In this document: positions 23,605 through 35,517 of the stretch, one piece after another
Position numbering within the stretch: the stretch's first letter is position 1
How the letters are laid out: each line of letters opens with the position of its first letter
Assembly (NCBI GenBank): GCA_038049695.1
Contig: CP142453.1
Coordinates: forward strand, 18,914,001-18,978,000
Reading direction: 5' to 3'
Length of the DNA: 64,000 nt
Source: Cinnamomum chago
Taxonomy: Eukaryota; Streptophyta; Magnoliopsida; Laurales; Lauraceae
Position numbers and translations under genes: made by a program
The notes under the pieces: model-generated
What the model was told of the DNA's origin: nothing
The model's database searches: none
The model's input: the letters and a program-made list of their open reading frames with translations, nothing else

Positions 23605-25718
23605 TTGATTGAGCTCAAGGCGGCATACATGATCCCGGAGGACGTCTGGGTGAGGCCTGCTGACTCGTCTAGTTTGTCTGACGGCTATGCCTACAACAGA
23701 GGCTGGATGACGTTTTCTCTAGTTGCCATCATTGAAGGTGGGGTTAGATTCCCCCTTCATCCTCTTCTCAGGTCGTGCCTTCAGGCATGGAACCTGTGTC
23801 CTTGTCAATTGATGCCTAATGGCTTCAAAATTATCATGGGCGCCGCCGAACTAAATAGGGTTCTCGGCATCAACCTCGGCGTCCATGATATTGAGGACGT
23901 GTATGACCTCTGCAAGTCCCGAGACGGCGTCACATATTACCTCCGCGTCAAGGCGAAGTGTCAACCCCTCGTCACGACTTTGGAGGACTCGAACAAATAT
24001 GCTGGGGTCAATTGCCTGTTCGTCTCAGGCAACTGGGAGTTCAGAGCGACCGAATCCGAGGTAGTGAGGAGAGTTCAAGTCCCGCGATTCCTTGGGACCC
24101 CACCGAGTAAAGCATTGACCCCTGGGCTCTAAGTCTTGCTTTGTTTCATTTTCGCTGGAATTAACTCTTTTGTTTCTTGGACAAGTCTTTCCAAAAGGAA
24201 GCGAGACGCACAGTTAGACCGCTGGAGGAGGAATGTGATTTGGCTGAATAAAGTCTACAAATACCGAGGCCACCAGAACAGAGCCACACACTCTCTGCTT
24301 GGGTACGAGCCGAAGTACTTGTCCTACACAAGGAAGTCGGGTCGTCCCGGAGAGGCGATTCTCGCTCTCGCCGAAGCTGAGAACAGAGCAATTTGTGGTG
24401 CAGAGGCCTCCACGTCGGCTGCTGGTGCCGAAAGCGACCCGCTCCAAGAGATTGAGAATTACTCGTCTCCTAGCGCAGAAGAGATGGAGAGGCGCCGACC
24501 AACATACCAGCCACTCAACCTGGAGGATGTTCTCTTCGGCGATCAGGCAGCTGGGTCTTCTAGCGCCACTGGGCCTTCCCCCTCCGCTCCCGTCATTCCA
24601 CCGAGCTCGGAGACTCGGGCTGCTACCGAGAGGGAGAGAGATCGGCCTAGGAAGAAGGCCATGGTGGAAACTTCCAATAAAGAAGCTCGGCTGCGGTCTG
24701 CCGAGTTCGAGAGGGAGAGGCCTCCTCCTAAGGTGAGGTCTAGGGCAGGGGGCTCGGAGGAACGAGGCCCCGAACTGCCCCTTGTGACTTCTTCAACCGA
24801 GCCAGACGCGTTCAGGTCAGACCTGGAGGTCTGACAGGCCATTGAATGTGGAGGACCAGTTAATGGGCAACTCGGCCGTTATTGCAGCCCTCTGCAGAGC
24901 CTGTGCCCTCCCCAAGGACATGTAGAGGCATAATGCGGCCGAGAGCACGAAGTTGCTCATGAAGTCACTACAACACTCTCTTGCGGTAAGTTCCTTTTGA
25001 GTTTTTGCTAAGTTATGACTTCGGATTTCCCATGTGATTTCTCGCTTCTCATGTGTTTCCATTTGCAGCGTGTCCAGAGGCTTCAGGTAGTCTTGAATAG
25101 GGCTCCCGACGAAGACTCCAGGATTGCTCGCCTGGAAGACGAGAAGTGGCATGCCGAGGCCGCTCTACTGGTGAAGATCGAAGAGCTGAAGGCGGTGGAG
25201 GAAAAGAAGGCCAAGCTCGACGCTAAGGTAGACTTGGCGGTATGTGAGCTTTCCAGGCTGAAGGCAGAGACATATGAATTACAGGGAAGCTCAATGCCGA
25301 AGAGAAGAGGTTGGCCGAGCTGGCGGCGGGGCTTGAGCTGGAGAAAAAGGCAAAAGAGGAGCTTCTCGTATCGACCAGGGCCGAGGTCGACGCTGCATTT
25401 CTAGAAAGGGTGGCGGACGCGGGTCGGAATTACACCGATCAGATAAAAAAGCTGAGTCCGAAGCTGTTCCAGCTCGGCTGCCGCGCCGTTCTCAAGGAGA
25501 TGGGGATCTCTAAAGATCACCCTCTGTACAAGAGCCCTCGTAAGTTTGTGCCTGTTCCGTCCGCGCCCTAGGCTCAGACCGTAGCCATCCACGTCGTGGC
25601 TCCCCTGGCTCCTCCACAAGAGACTCCTGGTGACACCGCGCTGGATGCTCCTGAGGCTCCTCCAATAGGTGACGCCAAAGTGGCTGAGACCGAAGATACT
25701 GTAGCCGGGTCGTCCTGA
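23605..25718 (+). pseudogene. Antisense accessory ORF region of the Tat element
   Basis: On the strand opposite to gag-pol, 23605-24132 encodes AAYMIPEDVWVRPADSS ... GGVRFPLHPLL ... CPCQLMPNGFKIIMG. This is the conserved core of the plant 'putative gypsy type transposon' domain. It is followed by an Arg/Glu/Ser-rich stretch and, at about 25060-25480, a charged coiled-coil-like stretch (RIARLEDEKWHAEAALLVK, ELKAVEEKKAKLDAKVDLAV). Such ORFs are reported from Tat-lineage elements between pol and the 3' LTR. Their role is unknown. The region has several breaks and is treated as a fossil. Confidence 0.78.
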
Positions 25719-26148
25719 AGTCATTTTTGTAACGAGAATGTATCTTTGTTCTTTTGCTTGTAATGAAAATTTGTAGAAACTCAACCATCAATGGAATTTC
25801 TCAATTTGCCTCAATTTTTATGATCGTCCATTCCGAATTTTACTTGCGCTTGTGGCTTGTGGTTAATACGATTTTATCTTTGCATTCCCACCTTTTCAAG
25901 TATCCGAGTTCGGCTCAATTACTATTGGACTGGCCGATTTAAAACACCTGGTCGCTCTCGACCTACCCTTATTCATGTTCATGCCCGATACGACCCCACG
26001 GGATCTAAGGCACCTTCTTATTATCTCACGAGTCTTCAATTTTTTAGTTTTTATTTTGGAAAAGCTCATTTCGGTGTTGTGGTTGGTGCCAATGTCAATG
26101 AGCCTTTTAGCCGACATGGACTCACGACTGAGAATGTTCCAGCCGAAA

Positions 26149-26570
26149 GGCAATTTCGCTGGCGGAAATGACTTCATGCCTGGTCGGTATATATACCGAC
26201 CTGAGGGCAATCTCATCAATGGCCGTAATGGCTTCATGCGTGGGTGGTGTACAACGACCCAAGGCAATCTCATCAATGGCCGTAATGGCTTCATGCCTGG
26301 GTGGTGTACACCGTCCCAAGACAATCTCATCAATGGCCGTAATGGCTTCATGCCTGAGTGGTGTATACCGACCCAAGGCAATTTCGTCAATGGCCGTAAT
26401 GGCTTCATGCCTGGGTGGTGTATACCGACCCAAATGCAATCTCATCAATGGTCGTAATGGCTTCATGCCTGGATGGTGTATACCGACCCAAAGGTAATCT
26501 CATCAATGGCCGTAATGGCTTCATGCCTGGGTGGTATATACCGACCCAAAGGCAATCTCTTCAGTGGCAT
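26149..26570. repeat. 57-bp tandem repeat array in the Tat element
   Basis: About seven units of 57 bp (first and last diverged), each containing AATCTCATCAATGGCCGTAA followed by TGGCTTCATGCCTGGGTGG. Because 57 is divisible by three, all units read in one phase on both strands. The array sits in the untranslated region between the end of integrase and the antisense ORF, where tandem repeats are common in Tat elements. Confidence 0.9.
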
Positions 26571-26658
26571 TGTCGCCAAACTGCCGATTCTATGGTCATG
26601 ATTTGAGCGACAAGAATGAAGACTGCTTCCATTAATCTTGAAAAAAATTTAGTACAAA

Positions 26659-29600
26659 CTAAACATAGAACTTTTTAAGATGCGACGCGTTCCATGGTCG
26701 GGGTAACTGTTGACCATCCATATCTTCAAGTCTGTAAGCTGCCTGTCCAACAGTGGAAACCACTTTGAACGGTCCATGCCAATTTGGTGCTAGCTTGCCT
26801 TGATTTAGATCCTTATCTCCTGGGAGTGTTTTCTTCTGAACCAGTTCACCAACCAAGAATCTTCGCTCTCTAACCTTCTAGTTGTAGCCTCTGGCCAACT
26901 GTTGCTGACAGGCGGCCAATCTGATTGTTGTTGCTTCTCTTCGTTCGTCGGCTAGATCCAATTCCCGAGCTAGGTTTGCTTCATTCTGGCATTGATCAAA
27001 GAGTTCAGATCTCAAGGTCGAGAGGCCGATCTCCAAAGGAATGACCGCCTTCATCCCGTAGGCAAGGGAAAAAGGCATTGCCAAAGTGGAGTGCCTCAGA
27101 GTCGTTCTTTAGGCCCACAGGACGCTTGGAAGCTCCTCTACCCACCTCCTTTAGCTCGGTCTAGTCGCTTCTTCAGCCCATCGAGTGCCACTTTGTTAGA
27201 GATTTCTACATGGTCGTTGCTCTGCGGGTACGCTGGAGTGAAGTTGTGGTTCCTGATGCCGAGATCTTAGCAGAAGCTCTTGAAGAAGTTGGAATCAAAT
27301 TAAGTCCCGTTCTCCGAAACCAAAGCTCTTGGAATGCCGAACCTCGTAATGATGTTTTTCCGTACGAAATTCTTTGAGTCTTGTTCCATAATGGAAGACA
27401 ACGGTTTTGCCTCTATCCACTTGGTGAAATAGTCGGTCGCTACTATCAGCCATCTCTTATTCCCCGGAACTCGGTGAAGTGGTCCCACGATATCCAGCCC
27501 CCATTGAGCGAAGGGCCAAGGGCTGGAGAGCGGGCTCAAGTCTTGCGTCGGCTGATGGAGGGAATGGGAGAATTTTTGGCACTTTTCACATTTTTTAGCA
27601 TATACCTGCCCGTCCTTCTGCATATGTGGCCACCAGTAGCCCTTGCTGATAGCCCAGTATGCTAGTGACCTTCCTATAATATGGCTTTCGCAGATCCCTT
27701 CGTGTATCTCATAGAGGAAATCTTCGACTCTGCTCGAATGAACACACTGAAGGTATAGGCCTGCGAATTACTTCCTGTAAAGCTTTCCTTCGGGAGACAA
27801 CCAGAACCGGGCTGCTTTGAGTCTGATTCGGTGAGCCTCGCATTTGTCATCGGGAAACTGGTCATCCTTGAGGTAGGAGACGATTGGGTCCATCCAGCTT
27901 GGGCCAAGATCAAGGCATAGGACTTCCTGAGGTGGATGGAGCTCTATATTAGGCTTCGCCAACGATCCGACTTCGATGGTTCTTCTCTTCCCAGCTTTGA
28001 CAGCGAAGGCTAGGTTAGCGAGGGCTTCGGTGTGAGAATTGGACTCTCTGCCGATCTGTCTGATCTCGGCTGTCCGGAACTAAAAGAGCAGCTTTTTTGC
28101 AAAGGCTAAGTAAGCGGCCATCCTGTCGTCGCGAGCTTGGTAGTCTCCAGTCAGCTGGTTCGTCACCAACTGTGAATCACTGAAGACCCTAGTTGTTGAG
28201 CTCCAAGGATTTTGGCGCTGTTTAGTCCTGCTATTAGGGCTTCATACTCAGCTTCGTTGTTTGACGCCTTGAAATCTAGGGTCAAAGCTTGCTCGATAAC
28301 CAGTCCTTCTGGAGACTGGAGGACAACGTCAGCACCAGCTTTTCTTGAAGTGGAGGATCCGTCGACGAAGACTCTCCAAGCTGAGGTGAGGATTTGATTC
28401 TGTGATTGTTCATTAGCCTCCGTGGACGACTCATGCCCTCTGCCCTCCAATTCGGTGCCGAGCTGGGTTGGTGCCGAACTTGGAGAGAACTCCATGAGGA
28501 AATCTACCAAAACTTGGATCTTGATCGCCGTCCTGGGTTGATATTGAATATCATACTGTCCCAGTTCGAAGGCCCATCTAGAAACTCTTCCTGAAAAGTC
28601 AGCCTTTTTGAAAATAGACTTAAGTGGGTGTTCCGTAACAACCACAATTGTGTGAGTTTGAAAATAATGGGAGAGTTTACGCGAGGCGCTGATAAGCGCC
28701 AACACGAGCTTCTCCAATTGTAGATATCTAGTCTCGGCATCAAGGAGGGTTTTGCTCGTATAATAAATTGGTTTGTGGAGCTCGTCTTCCTCTTTGATGA
28801 AGATTGAGCTTACCGCATGATCCGAGACCGCCAAATACAAATACAGTGTTTCTCCATGTTTTGGAGTTGAGAGTAAGGGGGTGAAGAGAGATAGATTTTG
28901 AGTGCTTGCAAGGCCTGGTCACACTCTGAAGTCCATTGAAATTTCAATTTTTTCCTAAGAAGTTGAAAAAAGGCCCGGCATTTATCTGAGGATCTGCTGA
29001 TGAAGCGATTCAGTGCAGCAGCCATGTCGGTGAGCTTCTGGACTTCTTTCACGGTGGTTGGGCTCTGTACCTTGAGGATGGCTGAGATTTGATCTGGGTT
29101 GGCCTCGATTCCTCTCCGTGTGACCAAGCTCCCAAGAAACTTGCCAGAGCCGACACCGAAAGCACACTTGGAAGCGTTTAGCTTCAGTTTGAACTTCCTC
29201 AGGATATCGAAAACTTATGCTAGATCTTCCAAATGATTCTGCGCCTGCTTGGATTTGACGACCATATCATCAATGTACACTTCAACGGTTTCACCGAGCA
29301 GAGCCTAGAACATCTTGGTGACGAGCCGTTGATAGGTCACTCCCGCGTTCTTCAGCCCAAATGGCATCACCTTATACAGTAGGTGCCTCTGGGTGTTATG
29401 AAGGTGGTCTTCTCTTCATCTGGCCCATACATCGGTATTTGATGATAACCCCGATACGCGTCTAGGAAGTTCATCCTGTCATGACCAGCGGTGGCGTCGA
29501 TCATTTGATCAATTTTTTGGATAGGGAAGCTGTCCTTGGGGCAGGCTTTGTTGAGGTCGGTGAAGTCGACGCACGCTCTCCACTTTCCCGTTTTCTTTCT

Positions 29601-30630
29601 GACCACCACCGTGTTAGCTAACCAGGCTGGATATTGGACTTCTCTTATCACCTTGGCTTATAGCAACTTGTCCACTTCCTTGATCACGGCCTCTGTTTGC
29701 GGTACCCCAACTCTACGAGCTTTCTACATTACTGGCTTGTGGTTGGAGTCCACATTCAACTAATGGCACATGACCTCGGGGTCAATGCCAGGCATTTCAT
29801 AGGGCGTCCAAGCGAAGACCTCTCTGTTCAGCATCAAGAATTCGACCAACTTGGACCTTTCTAGCTCGGTAAGTTGGCTCCCGAGCATGAAGAATCTCTC
29901 CGGATCATGCGGGTCAATTCTGACCTCGATCAGGTCTTCCACGCTCTTCGTCTCCGGGTCACGGCCGACCTCATCCAGCTTCTCCATCTCGGCTATGTTG
30001 ACATGCTTGGGTTCCTGCTCGCTCTGCTCGCCAGGTACCATTGCCATCAAGCATTGCTTGGTCATTTGTTGATCTCCTCTGACTGTGACTATCTCCACTC
30101 CGCCACTTTTATCTTTCAATGGAAATTTCAGCTTCTGATGGTGAGTCGAGGGGACTGCCTCCATGCTGTGGAGCCAAGTCTTGCCCATTATGACGCTATA
30201 GGGGGATGGCGCATCAACTACCAGGAAGTCTGCCATCACGGATGTTCCTTCGACTTGGACTTTGAGGGTCACCTTCCCCTTAGGGGGCACTGAAACCTAT
30301 GAGAGGAGTACGGGCCTCCCGCAGGTCCTCTTGTGAAAGTCTCATCCTCTTGAAGCAGTCGAAGTAGAGGACCTCGGATGAACTGCCGGGGTCGACGAGG
30401 ATCCTCTGCACTACGCGGTTTTTCAGCTTCAGGGTGACAACGAGCGGAGCATTGTGGGGGAGCTGGACCCCTCCTAAATCTTCATCAGAGAACCAGATCT
30501 TGGGTCGCTCTCTCCGAGCTCTTTTGGCAACGGATTCGAGCTTGGCCGTCATCACCCGTTTTCCATGTGAGGCTTACCCAGACTCGGCACGAGCTCGGCT
30601 ACTCCCCTTGGGAGGGGGAGCTAGGTGAAT
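26659..30630 (-). pseudogene. pol region of the Tat element
   Basis: Reading the minus strand from right to left, the recognisable parts are: an aspartic protease (RILVDPGSSSEVLYFDCFKR, VDAPSPYSVIMGKTWLH), reverse transcriptase (KWRACVDFTDLNKACPKDSF, DAYRGYHQIPM), RNase H (KPIYYTSKTLLDAETRYLQL, VVVTEHPLKSIF), a second, archaeal-type RNase H (WRVFVDGSSTSRKAGADVVL, NNEAEYEALIAGL), integrase (WGLDIVGPLHRVPGNKRWLI, DYFTKWIEAKPL) and the post-integrase segment (LAPNWHGPFKVVSTVGQAAY). The second RNase H places it in the Tat lineage. The region is a relic with many breaks. Confidence 0.88.
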
Positions 30631-30643
30631 GACGTTTATGAGC

Positions 30644-32737
30644 TGATGTGAATTAAATCAATCCATTAAAATTACTGCAAGTGCACAGTTATCTTGTTGA
30701 GATAGTGACAATTACAGGTCGATCCCACAAAGAGCACTACTAAGTTAAAATTTAAAAATCTAAATTTTTTTTTAATCAAAGATTAATAAATAATTGAGAT
30801 ACGAGAAAAACTAGAAAAAATTCAAACACAAACCAATCAAATATATAAAACAGATCAGAGCATCCAGAATCCACTAAGCAAGATAATTAATCCATCCATG
30901 CAATTATTCTACTATTTGTTTCAAAATAACTCAGATCAGAAACAAATCAATGTTTCAGATCCGGAGGATTTGTCTTTCGCAAAAATCAATTTTTAATAAA
31001 AAGAATAAGTTTACAACCCAAGACCTCCTTCACCTCATAAAAGAATGAAAAATCATAAGCATGACTCATCAAATTAAGTATAAACTATCAAAGGATCTCA
31101 GCCTTAAGCATAATCTATCAAAATAAGTATAAATCATCAAACTATTTTCATTAGAAATCAAAACAGAGGTTGCCTAAGGCATGAAGACAGATCTATTATT
31201 CTAATAGAGCATGCATTTAAAAGAGACAAAATGGTACTAGAAAAATAACATAGATTAAATTAAAAATCTACTTAGCTTCATCTGTGTGCTCCAATCCAGA
31301 AAGCTAGCCAGCCATTGCAAAAGATATGATTTTCATTGAATACTTCATGGCAATTACAACTTCTCCTTCACAAAGATTCTCCTTCAAAATAAATCCTTGG
31401 ACATAGCCCAAGGCTACCAAAAGAATAAAAGAGAAAAGAAACTAGCTAAAAATGGAAAAGAAGAAAGAAAGAAGGGAATATACGAGAGAGAGAGAGAGAG
31501 TTCCACGTGAAACAATTCTTTTGGAGAAGAGGGTTCCTCCTTTTGACATCCAAAGCCTTCTTTAAATAGGGCATGAGCTCCCTATTCTTTCTCTCTAGAT
31601 CCTCTTTTTTAGCAAAAGAATCTTCCTTCTTTGGTAAGTCTTCTTCTTGCTTTCCAAGTTAAGGTGAGTTTCTTAGTAACTTTTGGAGAGATGTTAACTT
31701 TTTGGACAAGACTTGCTTAGTTAGATTCCCTAGCCAACAAGGACTTCCTCTTAAATTCTCTTCACTTGGAAATTTCCCATGCTATGGCCCACTCTCTTTG
31801 ATAAGTTCAAATCTGAAATTGAATTTGTAGCAAAGCTTTGGCAAATGGTGTGGATTTAATTTGCAATCCCGTCTAAAAATGAACATGAAAATCTCCGGAC
31901 TCATAACTTTGTCAATATAGCTCCGATTTGCACGTTCTTGGGCTCCACGGATATCTAATCTGTATAAGCTTTCCAACGGTAGGTAAATTTCATCGATCCG
32001 ACGGTCGGATTGAAAGTTATGACCATTTGAAGATTAGTTGTCCTGAGAAAAACGAGATTAACTTCTAGAATTTGATTTGCAATGGATTCTATCTCTGCAC
32101 AACTTTTTTTTTTTGTTGAAAGGACATCAGATGTGGATGATTCAAACTCTTCTTCTTTTGTTCTAATCAGAATGATACTCTTTGAATTATCCATTAATAA
32201 TTTCAAATTTGCAACCACTGTGGACCCTGCCATGCGAGACATTTCATCTGTTTGAGTAGTGGGCCCTATGAGAAGTCTTCTACTGTAGTTAGGATTCTTC
32301 AAGTGACATGATGAGTGGACCCCTCCTTTGATTTATTTGCATATGGTTTGTGTGTGGACCCATATGGTGAATTCTTCAATTTACTTCAATTCAGCAATGC
32401 AGTGCCCAAGATGACAATGTGCTTGAAAGTGGGCTCCGTGACAGAGGTCTGCAATTCTCATTTTCTGCACATTCTAATTTAACACATTAAATAGTTAAGA
32501 GCCCATATTGAAACGGGACCCATCCGGACAGAGTTCTACTCCAATTGGGACTCTTCGAAGAAAATTTGCAAAACAGTCTAAGTTAATGCAGAAAATGTAT
32601 GAAAGTATGAAAATTTAGATGCCTAGGTGAAAATGCATGAAATGATGAAATTAGATGAATAATGATGCAATTCACCCAATTAAATCTCTAATTCATCTTA
32701 ATATGATGCGTAATTGTGCAAATTCATGAACTCAACA
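30644..32737 (-). mobile_element. Solo LTR nested in the Tat element
   Basis: A 2094-bp unit, on the minus strand TGTTGAGTTC ... TTCACATCA, flanked by the exact duplication TGAGC (30639-30643 and 32738-32742). It is related to the solo LTR at 6720-8494, especially in the half bearing ACAGGTCGATCCC and GCAAGTGCACAG. No internal region is present. It is younger than its host element. It has the look of an Athila or Tat-type LTR, but the family is not proven. Confidence 0.85.
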
Positions 32738-32742
32738 TGAGC

Positions 32743-34540
32743 CTTTCAGACTCATCACTGTCCTGACCTTTTTCTTCCTGGCGCGGAGCTCGGTTGTCGT
32801 CCCTAGACCCCGCCTTTATATACTCCTTTAGATGTCCATCTTGGACGAGCTTCTCCAGGTGCGACCTAAGAATTCTGCAATTTTCGGTTTTGTGGCCGCT
32901 TTGCTTATGGTAAGCGCAGAATCTGGTCTGATCTCGGGCAGACAGGTTTACCCTCATGGGCTGCGGCCAGCTAAAGAATGCTTCGACTTGATTTTACTCA
33001 TAATCTTATGGATACGCTCTTTGAAGACTGTATTGACAGCTTTGTAGGGGTCGATAGACAGCCTGGGCTTTTTGTCGCCTCCTAAGGCCTATGCTGGGGC
33101 CTTCGCCGAGCTGTCGGGTGCCCAGCGTCTGTCTGGCTCCTCTTTCTGAAACGACCCCTTATCCTTCTTCGAAGGTCTGCCATCTCGGTCCCTCTGTCCG
33201 ACACCAAAGCTTTCCCGAGCTTGGATCTGGTCGTCCTCTTAAGCAATGAAGCGATTTACTCTGGCCATTAGTGCTGCTATAGATGTCACAGGGTTTCTGG
33301 CCAGATCTTTGCGAAGATCATTGTCTGGCAACAGGGCATTTTGGAAGACAAAGATCGCCACTTCGTCTTTGGGGTTCTCGATCTGGCTGTATACTGTCCA
33401 GAATCGCTTGGCGAACTGGGTGATATTCTCCTCTTGCTTCATCTTCAATGCCATTATATTCGCATCCGTCTTTGGCATGACTCTGTAGGCCTGGAAATTC
33501 TTCATGAAGGAATGCTGGAGCTATTGCCAACTCGAGATGGACCCCTTTGGGAGTGCGCAGAACCACTTCAATGGGAGGTCACCCAAACTGGAGGAGAAGA
33601 CTCGACAGTTCAAATGACCATCGTCCCCCCAAACAGACATCCTCTGAGAAAAATGTCGAAGATGCGCGGTCGGGTCTGAGGTCCCGTCGTAAGTGACGAA
33701 CTTCGGGATAGTGAACTTCCTCCGAAGGGGGGTAATCTCTGATGGCGCGAATAAAAGGGGACGCGCCGAGATCAATGGACTCACAGACGTCCCGCTGGTC
33801 TCGAGTGAGACCAGCCACTTTCAGGTTATGCTGGATTGTCTACCTGATGCGTTCGTCGAGTCATTCTTGGTCGTCGTATCTGGCCTCTGATATGGTTTCT
33901 GACACTTTACTCGAATGCCTGCGACTGGTGCTCGAGCCTTCATCACGAGCTCGATCACGCCTCTTTTGGTTCAAGTGAGCCCTCAGGTCTCTCTTGGGAG
34001 GAGCGATCCGCCTACTGTGAAAAACCTTCTCCTCGTCGCGTCGTCGTGAGTGCTGTCTGGTCGAAGCAGCTGCTCTCTCCTTCAGCTGTTGCTGGAGTTG
34101 ATAAATCAAGGCATCCTTCTCTCGAATGGTGGCATTCTGTGTTCGAATCTCCTCGAGAGTAGAGTCGAAGTCCTCATTAGGATTATAATCTTCAGCATCA
34201 TCATCCTTAGGGTGATCGGATAGAGTTGGCCTGTCTACTACTGGGGATTCACTCCGTCGAGCTCGACCTAGCAGAGGATCCTCTCTAAGCTGCTGTCGAG
34301 AGTCTCCTTGTCGGAGAGATGCCGTTATTCCTCTCGAGAGTGACTCCGAGCGAAGATGGTGCTCCTAGACGTTGATTGGGACGAAATGACGATCGTCGAA
34401 GTGGTCTACAACGGTTTTCTTCCCGGACTTCTTCTTGGCAAGAAGGATGATAGAGGACGGTCCTACACGTCGTGTTTTGGATGTTTCTCCGCCTTTCGTA
34501 GTTCTCTTAGTCATGGTGTTAGGGAAGACTTTACAGTTGA
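32743..34540 (-). pseudogene. gag region of the Tat element
   Basis: The minus strand encodes a basic N-terminal stretch, a retrotransposon gag core (KFVTYDGTSDPTAHLRHFSQ, LKWFCALPKGSISSW, NITQFAKRFWTVYSQIEN, FVFQNALLPDNDL) and a zinc-knuckle-like segment FCAYHKQSGHKTENCRILRS typical of Tat elements. It lies between the primer-binding site and the nested LTR. It is broken in several places. Confidence 0.82.
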
Positions 34541-34545
34541 TCTTC

Positions 34546-34562
34546 CCACAGACGGCGCCAAT
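34546..34562 (-). other. Primer-binding site of the Tat element
   Basis: The minus strand reads ATTGGCGCCGTCTGTGG directly after the LTR end CACTTACA. TGGCGCC is a common primer-binding start in plant Ty3/gypsy elements. The exact tRNA was not assigned. Confidence 0.65.
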
Positions 34563-35441
34563 TGTAAGTGTAGAAAATATAACTCACAACATTATGGGGG
34601 GCCTTAGAGGACTTATCCAATTGACTGTGGAGAGCTAGCCGCTTCAGGGGCCTGAAAGGGGAGAGAAAACAATCAGAGGACCCTGGCTGTGGGCAGCGCA
34701 TGGCTCTTCGATGCGTAAGTTAGTGCAGGGATTGAAGTTGAGGAAGAATAGAGGCAGAGTAACGACTAGGGGGATTGACTGCATACCTCGTTTGAACTCG
34801 TGCCTCCTTTAAAAAAGAAGAGTCTCCAAATAATAGATAGTGGGCCTAATGATTTGACTGCTAAGGTCTCATCACCCCACAAAGTAATTAATGAGGATCC
34901 ATTACAGCCCACATTACATTAAATGAAGGTCCGATCAACCTATATTGCATTAAATACAAGTCACATTGGGCCTGATCTTGCCTTGACTTGTCAGCGGCAA
35001 AGGTCCATCGAATCCTTTCTTGGGCCCTGTCCTGATATGGTTGTAGCCACTGGATGTGGCTCTCTCAGGGATTTGATAAGAATTCTGGACGGCTGTGATG
35101 ATGTATCTGTCCCATCAGCACATGCTCGTATCCTGCCACGTGTTCGAAGGTAGGATGTGACTGTCAGGGCCTGTCTCGGTTGACAGTTCGTCATACAGCC
35201 ACAGCAGAGGTGCAACTAAGGCCGAGGCGCACAGCCAAGACCGAAATGGTTGCTCTAACAGTAGGGCCGAGGTAAGACTAGCTGGTTCTTACCGACACCA
35301 GCTAGGAAGAGATGCCGAAGCCGAGGCGGTGCAGAAACGAGCGCAACAGTCGATCCCGATCTACGTGGCCGAGATCAAGCCTAGTTGGTGCTTTTGCCGA
35401 AATTAGACTTAACTTTGGTATTACAGAAAATGCCCCACACA
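34563..35441 (-). repeat. 5' LTR of the Tat element
   Basis: Partner of the LTR at 22041-22919. On the minus strand it starts TGTGTGGGGC at 35441 and ends ACACTTACA at 34563. Roughly 44 differences over 879 bases were counted by eye. Confidence 0.9.
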
Positions 35442-35517
35442 GACTCTATCACGGACTCTTCAAGACCCATTCTCCTAACATCGCCCCGTACATGATCTTC
35501 ATGGATGGCACTGTTTC
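35442..35517 (-). pseudogene. ATL-F, middle piece
   Basis: Only 76 bases remain between the Tat element and the next solo LTR. On the minus strand they read [20 protein letters not shown] followed by IES, almost identical to ATL-D residues 81-103. The left end repeats the GACTC target duplication and the right end is the GTTTC duplication of the solo LTR. Confidence 0.9.

Larger units (their letters stand above)
22041..35441 (-). mobile_element. Ty3/gypsy Tat-lineage retrotransposon, 13.4 kb, inserted in ATL-F
   Basis: Both LTRs are about 879 bp and the element is flanked by the exact duplication GACTC (22036-22040 and 35442-35446). Transcription sense is minus: 5' LTR 34563-35441, gag, protease, reverse transcriptase, two RNase H-type domains, integrase, then an accessory ORF on the opposite strand, and 3' LTR 22041-22919. 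An extra RNase H after the normal one, and an antisense ORF before the 3' LTR, are known traits of the Tat lineage. A solo LTR (30644-32737) is nested between gag and protease. The coding regions are broken in many places (ten or more). By hand count the LTRs differ at about 5% of positions, suggesting insertion a few to perhaps fifteen million years ago depending on the rate used. Confidence 0.92.

Noticed and set aside
24161-24842. Minus-strand frames under the Tat accessory ORF
   Set aside because: They are shadows of the plus-strand ORF. The plus frame carries the family motifs.
26149-26570. Possible CRISPR-like array
   Set aside because: Units are contiguous 57-bp tandem copies without unique spacers, inside a plant retroelement.
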